Origin: Brevirhabdus sp.
GTDB lineage: Bacteria > Pseudomonadota > Alphaproteobacteria > Rhodobacterales > Rhodobacteraceae
Assembly (NCBI GenBank): GCA_024637315.1
Contig: JAGXFH010000038.1
Location: 40,122 to 104,121 of the forward strand
Reading direction: 5' to 3'
Length of the DNA: 64,000 nt
In this document: piece by piece, positions 34,813 to 43,997 of the stretch
Layout: every line of letters begins with the position of its first letter
How positions within the stretch are numbered: the stretch's first letter is position 1
Notes under the pieces: model-generated
What the model was told of the DNA's origin: nothing
Seen by the model: the letters and a program-made list of their open reading frames with translations, nothing else
The model's database searches: none
Made by a program: the position numbers and the translations under genes

Positions 34813-36087
34813 TCAGGCAACCAGCGCCGTTTCCAGCATGTCCAGCCCTTCTTCCAGGTGCTTGTCCTCGATCGTCAGCGGGGCCAGCAGCCGGATGGTG
34901 TTGGCGTAGTATCCGCACGACAGAAGGATCAGCCCCGCATCAAGCGCCTTCGAGGTGACATGCTTGATCGCATCGGCATCCGGTTCGTTGGTGCCGCGTT
35001 CCTTGACAAGCTCGAACGCCACCATCGCGCCCAGTCCGCGGACATCACCAATGGGTCGCAATGTGTTGGACTGCTTGAACTTGTTCAGACGGTCCACCAT
35101 GACCTTCCCGATCCGGTTCGAGCGTTCGCACAGCTTCTCTTCCTCGATGATGTCAAGCACCGCCAACGCCGCCGCAACCGAAACCGGGTTGCCGCCATAG
35201 GTGCCGCCAAGCCCGCCCGGCTCTGCCGCGTCCATGATCTCGGCCTTGCCGATGACGCCGGAAATCGGGAAGCCGCCGCCAAGAGCCTTGGCAATGGGAA
35301 TGAGGTCCGGCTCGATATCATAATGCTCGATGGCAAAGACCTTGCCGGTCCGGGCAAAACCGGTCTGAACCTCGTCAGCCACCAGACAAATACCGTGTTC
35401 GTCGCAGATCTCGCGCAGGCGCTTCATGAACGGCTTCGGCGTCTGGTAGAAGCCGCCTTCGCCCTGCACCGGTTCGATCACGATCGCCGCGACGTCCGAG
35501 GGGCCGATATCGGCTTTGAAGACGTGATAGAGCGCCTTCAGCGCATCTTCCTCGGTGACGCCGTGATGCGGGATCGGGAACGGCACGTGGAACACGCCAA
35601 TCGCGGGCGGCGTCCCTTTGGTGCGATAGGGGACCGCTTTGCCGGTCATCGCCATCGTCAGCTGGGTGCGGCCGTGGAATGCCCCGGTAAACGTGATGAC
35701 ACCCTGCCGCCCAGTATGGGCGCGGGCGATCTTTACCGCGTTTTCAGTGGCTTCTGCGCCGGTTGTAAAGAAGATCGACTTGGCGTTGTTGATCGGAGCC
35801 AGCGCGTTCAGCCGCTCTGCCAGTTCAATGTAATTCTCGTATCCCGTTACCTGAAACGCAACATGGGCGAATTTCTCGCACTGCTGCGCGACCGCCGCCA
35901 TCACCTTGGAGTGCCGGTGGCCGGTATTGGTTACCGCGATGCCCGAGCCGAAGTCGATGTAGCGGTTGCCCTCAACATCCCAAAGCTGGCCGTTCTCGGC
36001 CTTTTCCAGAAAGATCGGCGCCGCCGTAGCAATGCCGCGCGGCACGGATTTTTGACGCCGCGCAAGAATAGAGGAGTTCGAAGTCAT
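34813..36087 (-). CDS. gabT: 4-aminobutyrate--2-oxoglutarate aminotransferase
   Basis: A 424-residue class III PLP aminotransferase with FTTGAEATENAVKIAR, 'VIEPVQGEGGFY', the Asp in LVADEVQTGFARTG and the Schiff-base Lys in LIPIAKALGGGFP. This set is characteristic of GabT/PuuE. It converts GABA and 2-oxoglutarate to succinate semialdehyde and glutamate. It is divergent from an XRE-cupin regulator of the PuuR type. GABA could come from putrescine via the patD cluster 23 kb away. No succinate-semialdehyde dehydrogenase is adjacent. Confidence 0.93.
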   Translation of the reverse strand: MTSNSSILARRQKSVPRGIATAAPIFLEKAENGQLWDVEGNRYIDFGSGIAVTNTGHRHSKVMAAVAQQCEKFAHVAFQVTGYENYIELAERLNALAPINNAKSIFFTTGAEATENAVKIARAHTGRQGVITFTGAFHGRTQLTMAMTGKAVPYRTKGTPPAIGVFHVPFPIPHHGVTEEDALKALYHVFKADIGPSDVAAIVIEPVQGEGGFYQTPKPFMKRLREICDEHGICLVADEVQTGFARTGKVFAIEHYDIEPDLIPIAKALGGGFPISGVIGKAEIMDAAEPGGLGGTYGGNPVSVAAALAVLDIIEEEKLCERSNRIGKVMVDRLNKFKQSNTLRPIGDVRGLGAMVAFELVKERGTNEPDADAIKHVTSKALDAGLILLSCGYYANTIRLLAPLTIEDKHLEEGLDMLETALVA

Positions 36088-36161
36088 GATTTTTCCTTAG
36101 CAGGGAACCGCCTGCGATTGACGATTTCGGTCATCTGTTCTACCCGGCCTATGCGGGCGAA

Positions 36162-36234
36162 CGATTAAAATGACGATACTACCGTTTAAAATTCTTAGCA
36201 ATCGCCGGTTCATGTTAGCATGGTTCCGTTAGCA
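36162..36234 (+). promoter_or_regulatory. Candidate operator region between gabT and the XRE-cupin regulator
   Basis: Two direct repeats, CGATTAAAAT (36162-36171) and CGTTTAAAAT (36183-36192), are 21 bases apart, two helical turns. Next to them TTAGCA occurs three times (36195, 36215, 36229). The AT-rich block stands out in a GC-rich background. The adjacent PuuR-like repressor is the likely binder. Confidence 0.5.
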
Positions 36235-36304
36235 AGACTGGAGGGGCTTCACAACGGGGCATCTGGCGAGATCCGGCGATCGGCAACAAATGGGGACGGA
36301 CGGA

Positions 36305-36883
36305 ATGGAATTCGATATCGGCTCGCGCCTGAAGGCGGTGCGAACCGGCAAGAACCTGTCGCAGCGCGAACTGGCCCGAAAATCTGGCGTCACGAATGGT
36401 CTGATCTCGCAGATAGAGCAGAATCACTCCAGCCCGTCGGTGGCCTCGCTCAAGCGCATTCTGGATGCGATACCAATGACGTTGTCCGAGTTCTTCAGCC
36501 TCGCTGGTCCGACCGAAAAGAAGATATTCTATGCAGCAGACGAATTGCGTGAACTGAACCCCGAGCGGGTTTTTCGGCAGGCCGCAGGCGCCAGTACGGC
36601 TGTCTCGCTGAAACAGGTCGGTGCGGCGGGCGCTCATACGCTTCAGATGTTGCACGAACGCTACGCCCCCGGCGCCGATACCGGCGAGGAACTCTATACT
36701 CACGAAGCGGAAGAGGCCGGGATCGTTGTGTCGGGCGAAATCGAGCTTACGGTGGCCAATCAGACACGCACGCTGGGTCCGGGGGATGCCTACATATTCG
36801 ACAGCACCACCCCGCACCGGTTTCGCAACACCGGCAAGGTTGAATGCGTCATCGTCAGCGCCTGTACACCGCCTTCCTTCTAG
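36305..36883 (+). CDS. XRE family regulator with C-terminal cupin domain (PuuR-like)
   Basis: 192 residues: an N-terminal helix-turn-helix (about 5-62; 'LSQRELARKSGVTNGLISQI') and a C-terminal cupin (about 110-190; 'EEAGIVVSGEIELTVANQTR', 'GDAYIFDSTTPHRFRN'). PuuR of this layout represses polyamine and GABA catabolism and is released by putrescine. Divergent placement from gabT across a set of direct repeats suggests control of gabT. An earlier in-frame ATG at 36290 is possible; the chosen one gives the usual short N-terminus. Confidence 0.88.
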   Translation: MEFDIGSRLKAVRTGKNLSQRELARKSGVTNGLISQIEQNHSSPSVASLKRILDAIPMTLSEFFSLAGPTEKKIFYAADELRELNPERVFRQAAGASTAVSLKQVGAAGAHTLQMLHERYAPGADTGEELYTHEAEEAGIVVSGEIELTVANQTRTLGPGDAYIFDSTTPHRFRNTGKVECVIVSACTPPSF

Positions 36884-37004
36884 CTTGTCGCGGCACGTTC
36901 GGCCATCCCGGCATGTTGACATCTGCCGGGCGCGCGCAGGACACTCGTGTCGGAGGCGTGTGCCGACTGAAGCCGGACCTTAACCTTGTGTCGGGAATCC
37001 CGTG

Positions 37005-38015
37005 ATGCCACCAGCCAGAACATCGACGAGCATGCCGGTCCGGTCCGGCAAGCCTCGGCTTGCGGTCGGCTGCATCACACGCGGCCGGCCAGCGATGTTC
37101 GCCGAGGCCCTGATGTCTCTGACCAAGCTGGATTTTCCAGTCGCGGTCGACGTGGTTTTCTGTTTCGCCGAAAATGCGGACACGCTCTCGGTCGGCAACG
37201 AAATCGAGGCCTTTCAAGCCGAATTGCCCACAGCAGAGGTCCATGCCGCACATGAGGCCCGGCTTGGCATACCGTTCGCGCGCAACAAGGTCTTGGACAT
37301 GGCGCTAGAGGCGGATTGCGATTTCCTTGCATTCATCGATGATGACGAGGTCGTTGACCCGCTCTGGCTGAGAAACCTCTATGCTGCGATTGAGGACAGG
37401 GGGCTCGATCTTGTCGGCGGCCCGGTCCGCACCTTGGCCCCGACGGCGGAGCTTTCGATGGTCAAGCGAAAGATACTGGGCGGATTGACGTCGAGGGCGA
37501 CCCGCATCGAACGAGTGGCGGCGATGCGGACGGCCAGCAAGATGGATCATACCGTCAGCATTGTCACCAACAACTGGCTGGTAAGGCTGGATTTTCTTCG
37601 AAGAACCCGGATTCGCTTCGATGAGGGGCTGGGGCTTTCAGGGGGATCCGATATTGCGATTTACCGGGAGATTCGGGCAGCAGGCGGTCGCACCGGCTGG
37701 GCGCCCGACGCGCTGGTTTACGAAGAAATCCCCGAAGACCGCCTGTCGCTGGCCTATCAGTTCGCGCGCGGGCGCGACCAGCAGTTGGCAACCTACAATA
37801 TCAAGCGCAGCCAGAGCGGCCGGAGACGTCTTGGAACCTCGGTGCTGTTCATCCTCGTCAAGTCGCTTCTGGGCGGTATTCGCGTCCTGTTTTCCCCCTT
37901 CTTCGGCGGCACGACGCTGGTGCTGGGATTGCGGTCTTTCGGGGCAGCCGTTGGCCGGACGAAGGGCCTGATCGGCAGCGAAAGCACCCATTATCGTCGC
38001 GTCGCGGGTCACTGA
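37005..38015 (+). CDS. Glycosyltransferase family 2 protein
   Basis: 336 residues with a GT-A fold: 'LAVGCITRGRPAMFAEALMS' at the N-terminus, the metal-binding FIDDDEVVDPLWL and GGPVRTL, then LSGGSDIAIYREIRAAGG with the acceptor-side acidic residues. A C-terminal hydrophobic stretch (LFILVKSLLGGIRVLFSPFF) may associate with the inner membrane. It likely adds a sugar to a surface polysaccharide or lipid. Adjacent start codons (GTG 37002, ATG 37005, ATG 37032) are all possible. The next gene is also glycosyltransferase-like. Confidence 0.82.
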   Translation: MPPARTSTSMPVRSGKPRLAVGCITRGRPAMFAEALMSLTKLDFPVAVDVVFCFAENADTLSVGNEIEAFQAELPTAEVHAAHEARLGIPFARNKVLDMALEADCDFLAFIDDDEVVDPLWLRNLYAAIEDRGLDLVGGPVRTLAPTAELSMVKRKILGGLTSRATRIERVAAMRTASKMDHTVSIVTNNWLVRLDFLRRTRIRFDEGLGLSGGSDIAIYREIRAAGGRTGWAPDALVYEEIPEDRLSLAYQFARGRDQQLATYNIKRSQSGRRRLGTSVLFILVKSLLGGIRVLFSPFFGGTTLVLGLRSFGAAVGRTKGLIGSESTHYRRVAGH

Positions 38016-38159
38016 TGCAAACGCACCGCTGACGGCCGGCAGCAGATACCGGTACCTGCAAACAACCCGTCGTCGGATCAAAGAAATGCGCCGCAAAGGC
38101 CGCGTTTTACACCGGCCGATTTCCCCCTATAGTGCAGGCAAAGAGGCAGGCAAAGCGGT

Positions 38160-39167
38160 ATGGCGAAGGCTCCCGAAAAATCCCGTTATTTCAACATCAT
38201 GATAATCGGCCAACACGGCCGGCTGATGTATGAGGCGGTCCTGTTCGCCGCCTCCTTGCGCCATTCGGATCCGAACTTCAAAGGCAGGCTGTTCATCGCC
38301 GAGCCGCAACCCGGAGAGTGCTGGAAAAACGATCCGCGCATCCGCAACGATGCCGTGCGCGAGTTATTGACCGATACGCTGAACGCCGAAATCCTGCCGT
38401 TTGCCACCCGGCATTTCGGTGATGACTATCCCTACGGGAACAAGATCGAGGCCCTGCTGGCTCTGCCGAAGGACGAACCGTTCATCTTTTTCGATACCGA
38501 CACGCTGATCACCGGTCCGCTGTCATCGGTGCCGTTCGACTTCGACCGGCCATCCGCCTCCCTGCAGGTCGAAGGCACCTGGCCGTTGCCCGATCTTTAC
38601 GGGCCGGGGTATGCCGGAATCTGGAAATCTTTGTACGATCGTTTCGATCTGGACTTCGAAACCTCGTTGGACACCAAACAACCCTATGAGTACTGGCGCC
38701 GGTACTTGTATTTCAATGCCGGCTGGTTCTTTCACCGCTGCCCGCACCAGTTCGGACAACGATTTCTGGACTATGCACTGGCAATCCGGTCGGACCCCGG
38801 CGAGGCGCTGGCGGCGCAGACGCTCGACCCCTGGCTCGATCAGATCGCCCTGCCGCTCGTGGTTCACTCCTTCGGCGGCGGGCGTCAGACGATTCCCTCT
38901 GGCCTTCTGGATGGCAAGGTGAGCTGCCACTATCGCACATTCCCCTTGCTTTATGCGCGCGAAACCGACGCGGTGCTGCAGGTTCTGGAAGACATCTCGG
39001 CGCCCAACAAGATCAAGAAGGTTCTCAAGCAGTACGATCCGATCAAGCGAATGGTCTACCAGAACCGAGGCACCAAGGTTCGGACGCTGTTTGACCGCGA
39101 TGACCTTCCGCGCCGCGAGCAGGTGATCCGCAATCGGATCAAGAAGGCAGGGTTCTGGATGCGCTGA
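38160..39167 (+). CDS. Putative glycosyltransferase-like protein (GT-A DxD motif)
   Basis: A 335-residue soluble protein I do not assign to a named family. Features seen are an N-terminal NIMIIGQHGRLMYEAVLFAAS, a DxD-type motif in FIFFDTDTLITGP, an Asn/Gly-rich YLYFNAGWFFHRCPHQFG, and a basic C-terminus. FFDTD followed by a NAGWF segment is reminiscent of GT8/GT32-type enzymes that move nucleotide sugars. It lies 144 bases downstream of the GT2 gene in the same direction, so the two may act on the same glycan. No signal peptide or membrane helix. Confidence 0.6.
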   Translation: MAKAPEKSRYFNIMIIGQHGRLMYEAVLFAASLRHSDPNFKGRLFIAEPQPGECWKNDPRIRNDAVRELLTDTLNAEILPFATRHFGDDYPYGNKIEALLALPKDEPFIFFDTDTLITGPLSSVPFDFDRPSASLQVEGTWPLPDLYGPGYAGIWKSLYDRFDLDFETSLDTKQPYEYWRRYLYFNAGWFFHRCPHQFGQRFLDYALAIRSDPGEALAAQTLDPWLDQIALPLVVHSFGGGRQTIPSGLLDGKVSCHYRTFPLLYARETDAVLQVLEDISAPNKIKKVLKQYDPIKRMVYQNRGTKVRTLFDRDDLPRREQVIRNRIKKAGFWMR

Positions 39168-39273
39168 CCGGCATCGATGCTGAGGCATCCGATGACGCTA
39201 TATCACATGCGCAGTTGCACACCGGCCCTGCGCTGCCCTAAACCAGAGTCGAACTCATCACAGGGAGACCAAA

Positions 39274-40569
39274 ATGTCCGACGATGCGCCGACCTACGGC
39301 TTTGATACCTTGCAAGTCCATGCCGGATCCCGGCCCGATCCGGCGACCGGCGCGCGGCAGACACCGATCTACCAGTCGACCGCCTATGTGTTTCGTGACG
39401 CCGAGCATGCGGCGGCCCTGTTCAACCTTCAGGAAGTCGGATTCATCTATTCGCGCTTGACCAACCCGACCGTCGCCGTTCTGCAAGAGCGTATCGCGAC
39501 GTTGGAGGGCGGCGTCGGCGCCGTGTGCTGTTCTTCTGGTCATGCGGCGCAGATCATGGCGCTGTTTCCGTTGATGGGTCCGGGACGCAATGTGGTTGCC
39601 TCGACCCGGCTCTACGGCGGCACGGTTACGCAATTCGGCCAGACCATCAAGCGCTTCGGCTGGTCGGCGACGTTCGTCGATACCGATGATCTGGACGCGG
39701 TCAGGGCCGCCATCGACGACGACACCCGCGCGCTGTTTTGCGAGTCGATCGCCAATCCCGGCGGCTACATCACCGACATCGACGCGATGGCGAAGATCGC
39801 CCAAGAGGCCGGCATACCGCTGATCGTCGACAACACCTCGGCCACGCCCTATCTCTGCCGACCCTTCGAACACGGCGCGTCGCTGATCGTGCATTCGACC
39901 ACCAAGTACCTGACCGGCAATGGAACCGTCACCGGCGGCTGCGTCGTGGATAGCGGCACGTTCGACTGGTCGGCGAGTGACAAGTTTCCCTCGCTCTCGG
40001 CCCCCGAGCCAGCCTATCACGGGCTGAAATTCCACGAGACCTTCGGCCCGCTCGCCTACACGTTCCACGGCATCGCCATCGGTTTGCGCGATCTTGGTAT
40101 GACGATGAACCCCCAGGCGGCGCATTACACGCTGCTCGGGATCGAGACGCTGTCGTTGCGGATGGAGCGCCATGTCGCCAATGCCCGCAAGGTAGCGAAA
40201 TGGCTGGAGGATGATCCTCGCGTCGAATCCGTGACATATGCCGGGCTGCCCTCTTCGCCCTATTACAGCCGGATCGAAAAGATCTGCCCGCGTGGCGCGG
40301 GGGCGCTGTTCACCTTCGCGATAAAGGGCGGCTACGAGGCCTGCGTCAAGCTGGTCGATGCGGTCGAGATCTTCAGCCATGTCGCCAATCTGGGAGATAC
40401 GCGGTCGCTGATCATCCATTCCGCCTCGACCACGCACCGGCAACTGACCGAAGACCAGCAGAAGGCCGCCGGGGCCGCGCCGAACATGGTGCGCCTGTCG
40501 ATCGGGATCGAGGATGCGGACGATTTGATCGCGGATCTCGATCAGGCCCTGTCCAAGGCCACCGCCTGA
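39274..40569 (+). CDS. metY: O-acetylhomoserine aminocarboxypropyltransferase/sulfhydrylase
   Basis: 431 residues of the Cys/Met-metabolism PLP family. The PLP Lys is Lys211 in HSTTKYLTGNG, with 'YSRLTNPTVAVLQERIATLE' near the start and the C-terminal SIGIEDADDLIADL. The length (about 430) indicates MetY rather than the 390-400-residue MetZ/MetB group. It makes homocysteine from O-acetylhomoserine and sulfide in the cytoplasm. It begins after AGGGAG and ends at a strong terminator. A short hairpin lies at 39209-39233 before it, but I could not fit a known SAM riboswitch. Confidence 0.93.
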   Translation: MSDDAPTYGFDTLQVHAGSRPDPATGARQTPIYQSTAYVFRDAEHAAALFNLQEVGFIYSRLTNPTVAVLQERIATLEGGVGAVCCSSGHAAQIMALFPLMGPGRNVVASTRLYGGTVTQFGQTIKRFGWSATFVDTDDLDAVRAAIDDDTRALFCESIANPGGYITDIDAMAKIAQEAGIPLIVDNTSATPYLCRPFEHGASLIVHSTTKYLTGNGTVTGGCVVDSGTFDWSASDKFPSLSAPEPAYHGLKFHETFGPLAYTFHGIAIGLRDLGMTMNPQAAHYTLLGIETLSLRMERHVANARKVAKWLEDDPRVESVTYAGLPSSPYYSRIEKICPRGAGALFTFAIKGGYEACVKLVDAVEIFSHVANLGDTRSLIIHSASTTHRQLTEDQQKAAGAAPNMVRLSIGIEDADDLIADLDQALSKATA

Positions 40570-40580
40570 TTGCGGTTCTG

Positions 40581-40602
40581 GGGGCGGCGCAACCGCCGCC
40601 CC
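40581..40602 (+). terminator. Terminator after metY
   Basis: GGGGCGGCG (40581-40589), loop CAAC, then CGCCGCCCC (40594-40602): a perfect 9-base stem starting 11 bases after the metY stop and just before the convergent SIMPL gene. The following TTCCCTATT is only mildly T-rich. Confidence 0.75.
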
Positions 40603-40606
40603 TTCC

Positions 40607-41290
40607 CTATTCGACGATCTCGAACTCGACCCTGACCTGCGCGGCGATGGCGACCTCGCCCTCGGCGATTGGCACCGCCGCCTCCATCGTGGCTCCTCGG
40701 GCAAACATCGGCTGCGGCATTTGGCCGGTTTGTTCAGAAAGTTCGGCAATCGGCCCCAGAGTGACCCCGGCCGCTTCGGCATAAAGCCTGGCCTTGCGCA
40801 ACGCCTCGGTCACAGCCGCTCTTCGCGCCTCGTCCATCACCGGGTCGGGATCCTGCAGACCAAAGGTCAGGCCGTTGAAGGTGTTGGCACCGTTGCGCAC
40901 GACGTCATCCAGAATTCCCCCCAACGCCTTCAGATCGCGCACGCGCACCGTCACCTGGTTGCTGGCGACGAAACCGACGATGCTGTTCGTCCCGGTGCTT
41001 TGATTGTTCGCCCAGTTGGGCGACAGCGACAGCCCACTGGTCTGGACATCGCGCGCCTCGACACCAGCCGCATCGAGCCGGTCCAGAACCGACGCTGTGG
41101 CTTCGGTGTTGGCGGCCAGCGCATCGGCCGCGTCCGCGGCCTCTGTCGTGACCCCCAGACTGATCATGGCCATATCCGGCGCAGTTTCGACGCTGGCTTC
41201 GCCAGTGACAATGATACGCCCCTCGGCCTGAACGGAAAGCGCTAGCGGGATCAGGAAGATAGCAAAAAAATGGTGTCGGCATATCGGCAT
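40607..41290 (-). CDS. SIMPL domain-containing (DUF541) periplasmic protein
   Basis: A 227-residue protein with a signal peptide (cleavage near VQA-EGR) and a DUF541/SIMPL domain ('RIIVTGEASVETAPDMAMIS', 'LRKARLYAEAAGVTLGPIAE'). SIMPL proteins such as BP26/OMP28 of Brucella form periplasmic rings and are linked to oxidative stress, but the activity is unknown. The ATG follows AGGGGAAAAACC. It is divergent from the PilM-like gene (162 bases between starts) and convergent with metY. Confidence 0.88.
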   Translation of the reverse strand: MPICRHHFFAIFLIPLALSVQAEGRIIVTGEASVETAPDMAMISLGVTTEAADAADALAANTEATASVLDRLDAAGVEARDVQTSGLSLSPNWANNQSTGTNSIVGFVASNQVTVRVRDLKALGGILDDVVRNGANTFNGLTFGLQDPDPVMDEARRAAVTEALRKARLYAEAAGVTLGPIAELSEQTGQMPQPMFARGATMEAAVPIAEGEVAIAAQVRVEFEIVE

Positions 41291-41452
41291 GGTTTTTCCC
41301 CTGAAAGGTCCCTGTCAAATGTCGCTTTTTTCTTGCTTGCCGACAAGGATTCAAACATCGCCCTGACTTTCACTCGGCGAAAACCTGCTATAGGTTGGGC
41401 GCAGTGGCGGGATCGCTCCTGTTTGCATCCAAACATGTGTTAGATCTGGGGA

Positions 41453-43912
41453 ATGAAACCTAATTTTGCGCTGAACCTCAGTTATGAAGGGATGAGCCTG
41501 TTGCACCGCGCAACCGGTGGATGGCGCATGGTAGGCGAGATTTCGCTCGATGATCCCGAAATGGCAGAAAAGATCAGATTTCTGCGACGAACGGCCACGG
41601 AATTGTCAGGTGGGCAGTTCGCCACCAAGCTGGTGATACCGAACTCCCAGATCCTGTTCCGTGATGTCGTCGCGCCCGGCGACACGCCCGGCGCACGGCG
41701 GGTCGAAATTCGGCGGGCGCTTGATGGGACGACGCCCTATGCGCTGGACGATCTGGTTTTCGATTGGAGCGACGCTGGCGACGATCTGGCCAAGGTCGCC
41801 GTCGTTGCATCGGTCACGCTGGAAGAAGCAGAGACCTTCGCCGCCAATCATCGTCTCAACCCGGTGTCGTTTGTGGCCAGCCCCGAGCCCGGAGACTTTA
41901 TCGGAGAGCCGTGGTTCGGAACGACTCGGCTTGCAAACGGGCTGCTGGCGAACGGCGAGACTGTCGAACGTGACGACAGCGCGATCGTGATCGTCGGCCC
42001 ACCCAAGAGTGCCGACACAACCGAAGGTGACAAGCAGAAATCGCACTTCATCTCCGTGCCGGAACAGACGACAGCCGTTTCGGAAAGTATCAAAAATCCA
42101 AGCGCTTCGGTCCGCGAGCCGCTGGCGATCGGTGGCATCGAGACGACGCTGGATCCTGACAGAAAACCCGCCGGGAAAAGCGCAGCAGCGCTCGAACAGG
42201 AACAGGAACTGCACGTCCTTGACGAAACCGGGACAAGCGATGATCCGGCGAAGCCGGGTCTTGAAACCCCGGTCTCGGAGTTGGCCTTCGCGACACGACG
42301 CGCAATGGCGGGCACCGCCGGGGCGATTGGTGCCGAGCCAAGCGAAATCGTGCCGTTGAGACTTGAGAACGTGTCGCCGCGCATCGCCCTTGTGGCGGAC
42401 AAAACTGCGCCCGCAAACTTTGTCGAATTGCCCAGGCTTGGTATCGACAATCGGCCGGCGGAGGTCACACACCTGTCGGTCACGGCCCCCGAGACAGCCG
42501 ACGACGACCGTGACACGCCTTTGTCGGATCCGGACAAGGCGACATCCAGGGCCAAGAAGCCAAACCTTTCGCTGCTGTCCGCCACTGTCGGGCAGCCACC
42601 GGCGGCGCGAGCCGCGTCAGTCGCCGGCAGCGATCTGGCCAAGACACCGACGGAACTCACCGTCTTCGGAGCGCGCAAAACCGCGCCAGTCGGCGGCAAA
42701 CCGCGTTATCTGGGCCTAGTTCTGGTGCTGGCCCTGATCTTGGCGCTGGCGGCGGCGGCGTTGCTGTCCAACTACATTCTGGGCAACGGATCAATTGTAT
42801 CTCGGGTTTTCCGGCCCGCCGATCCTGTCGCCACGCTGACGCCGGCACCAACTACACTGGACCAAGACAAGGCTCCGTTGCCCAGTGATGGTGGTCGCGT
42901 GGCTGGCCTGATGCCGCCGGAAAGTTCCGATACCACGGCAGAACCTCAAGAGCCGATGACGCGGGAAGGGCCCGAAGCGACCTATCAGGTTAGCGGCGTC
43001 TGGTCGCTAGACCCGACCGCGCCCATCGACAGCGACACGGACCGGATTGACGATCTCTATATCGCTTCGATCGACCCAGTCGTGGTTGGTCATGATGCTG
43101 TGGCTTTACCTGATGTCGAAGCCACGCTGCTTGACGTTCCGCCGGCCGCAGTTCAGTCGCCAGCGCCAGTCGGAACAGACTTTGAGCTGGACGATCGGGG
43201 CCTTGTTCGCGCCACGCCTGATGGCGCGCTGTCGCCGGATGGGGTCGTGGTATTCGCCGGGAAGCCACCGCAGACACCCGCTCCACGCCCGTCGCTGACG
43301 ACGGATCAGGTGATAAGCCAGCCTGACGAGTTGGCCGGGTTTCGCCCCCGCGCGAGACCCGGAAATCTGATCGAGGCGAATGAAAGATCCAGACTGGGTG
43401 GGCGCACGCTGTCACAATTGGCGTCACTTCGCCCACAGCCCCGACCGGCCTCAGCGCAAGAAGACCAGGCTGGCACAGAGACGCCTGCCACGAAGTTGGC
43501 GGTGCTGAAGTCGCCGTCTCCTGCCTCGCGACCATCGGATTTTTCGCGAATTGTCGAGAAGGCGATTGCCGAGGCCCAATCCTCCGCGCCCGACACATCC
43601 GAAGGCGCCACGGTGGTGACGACCGCTTCAGCCACCGTCGCCGCGCCGAAACTGCCAGCGGTGCCAACCCGTGCGAGTGTGGCGAAAGAAGCGACCGTCG
43701 CGAATGCGATCAACCTTGGAAACATCAATCTGATCGGCGTCTACGGCTCTTCCGCCAATCGCCGCGCGCTTATCCGGCTGTCGACCGGAAAATACGTCAA
43801 GGTCCAAGTCGGCGATCGCGTCGATGGCGGCCAGGTTGCCGCGATCAGCGCATCGGAAGTGCTTTACATCAAGCGAGGTCGGAAAGTGACCTTGGCCATG
43901 CCCAAGGGGTGA
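41453..43912 (+). CDS. Bitopic protein with PilM/GspL-like N-terminus and PilP/GspC-like C-terminus
   Basis: 819 residues. Residues 1-180 ('KPNFALNLSYEGMSLLHRAT', 'GARRVEIRRALDGTTPYALD') resemble the actin-like cytoplasmic domain of PilM/GspL-type proteins. Residues 180-415 are low-complexity and Ala/Pro/Thr/Glu-rich. A single transmembrane helix lies at about 418-442. A disordered, Pro-rich periplasmic part follows. The last 70 residues ('NLIGVYGSSANRRALIRLST', GDRVDGGQVAAIS, VLYIKRGRKVTLAMP) look like the HR/PilP domain of GspC and PilP. No secretion or pilus genes are adjacent. Such proteins appear in Rhodobacteraceae, often left hypothetical. The domain calls are my reading. Confidence 0.6.
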   Translation: MKPNFALNLSYEGMSLLHRATGGWRMVGEISLDDPEMAEKIRFLRRTATELSGGQFATKLVIPNSQILFRDVVAPGDTPGARRVEIRRALDGTTPYALDDLVFDWSDAGDDLAKVAVVASVTLEEAETFAANHRLNPVSFVASPEPGDFIGEPWFGTTRLANGLLANGETVERDDSAIVIVGPPKSADTTEGDKQKSHFISVPEQTTAVSESIKNPSASVREPLAIGGIETTLDPDRKPAGKSAAALEQEQELHVLDETGTSDDPAKPGLETPVSELAFATRRAMAGTAGAIGAEPSEIVPLRLENVSPRIALVADKTAPANFVELPRLGIDNRPAEVTHLSVTAPETADDDRDTPLSDPDKATSRAKKPNLSLLSATVGQPPAARAASVAGSDLAKTPTELTVFGARKTAPVGGKPRYLGLVLVLALILALAAAALLSNYILGNGSIVSRVFRPADPVATLTPAPTTLDQDKAPLPSDGGRVAGLMPPESSDTTAEPQEPMTREGPEATYQVSGVWSLDPTAPIDSDTDRIDDLYIASIDPVVVGHDAVALPDVEATLLDVPPAAVQSPAPVGTDFELDDRGLVRATPDGALSPDGVVVFAGKPPQTPAPRPSLTTDQVISQPDELAGFRPRARPGNLIEANERSRLGGRTLSQLASLRPQPRPASAQEDQAGTETPATKLAVLKSPSPASRPSDFSRIVEKAIAEAQSSAPDTSEGATVVTTASATVAAPKLPAVPTRASVAKEATVANAINLGNINLIGVYGSSANRRALIRLSTGKYVKVQVGDRVDGGQVAAISASEVLYIKRGRKVTLAMPKG

Positions 43913-43997
43913 CTGCCGCAGGTCGAGCCGGGACCAGCGCTGGCCAGAGGCTGGACTCCTGGGAAATCCCACCGCCGACCGCTTCCCCGTTGGATGA

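Noticed and set aside
39175-39273. Possible SAM riboswitch before metY
   Set aside because: A hairpin (GCGCAG/CTGCGC at 39209-39233) is present, but I could not fit the conserved core of SAM-I, SAM-II or SAM-V.
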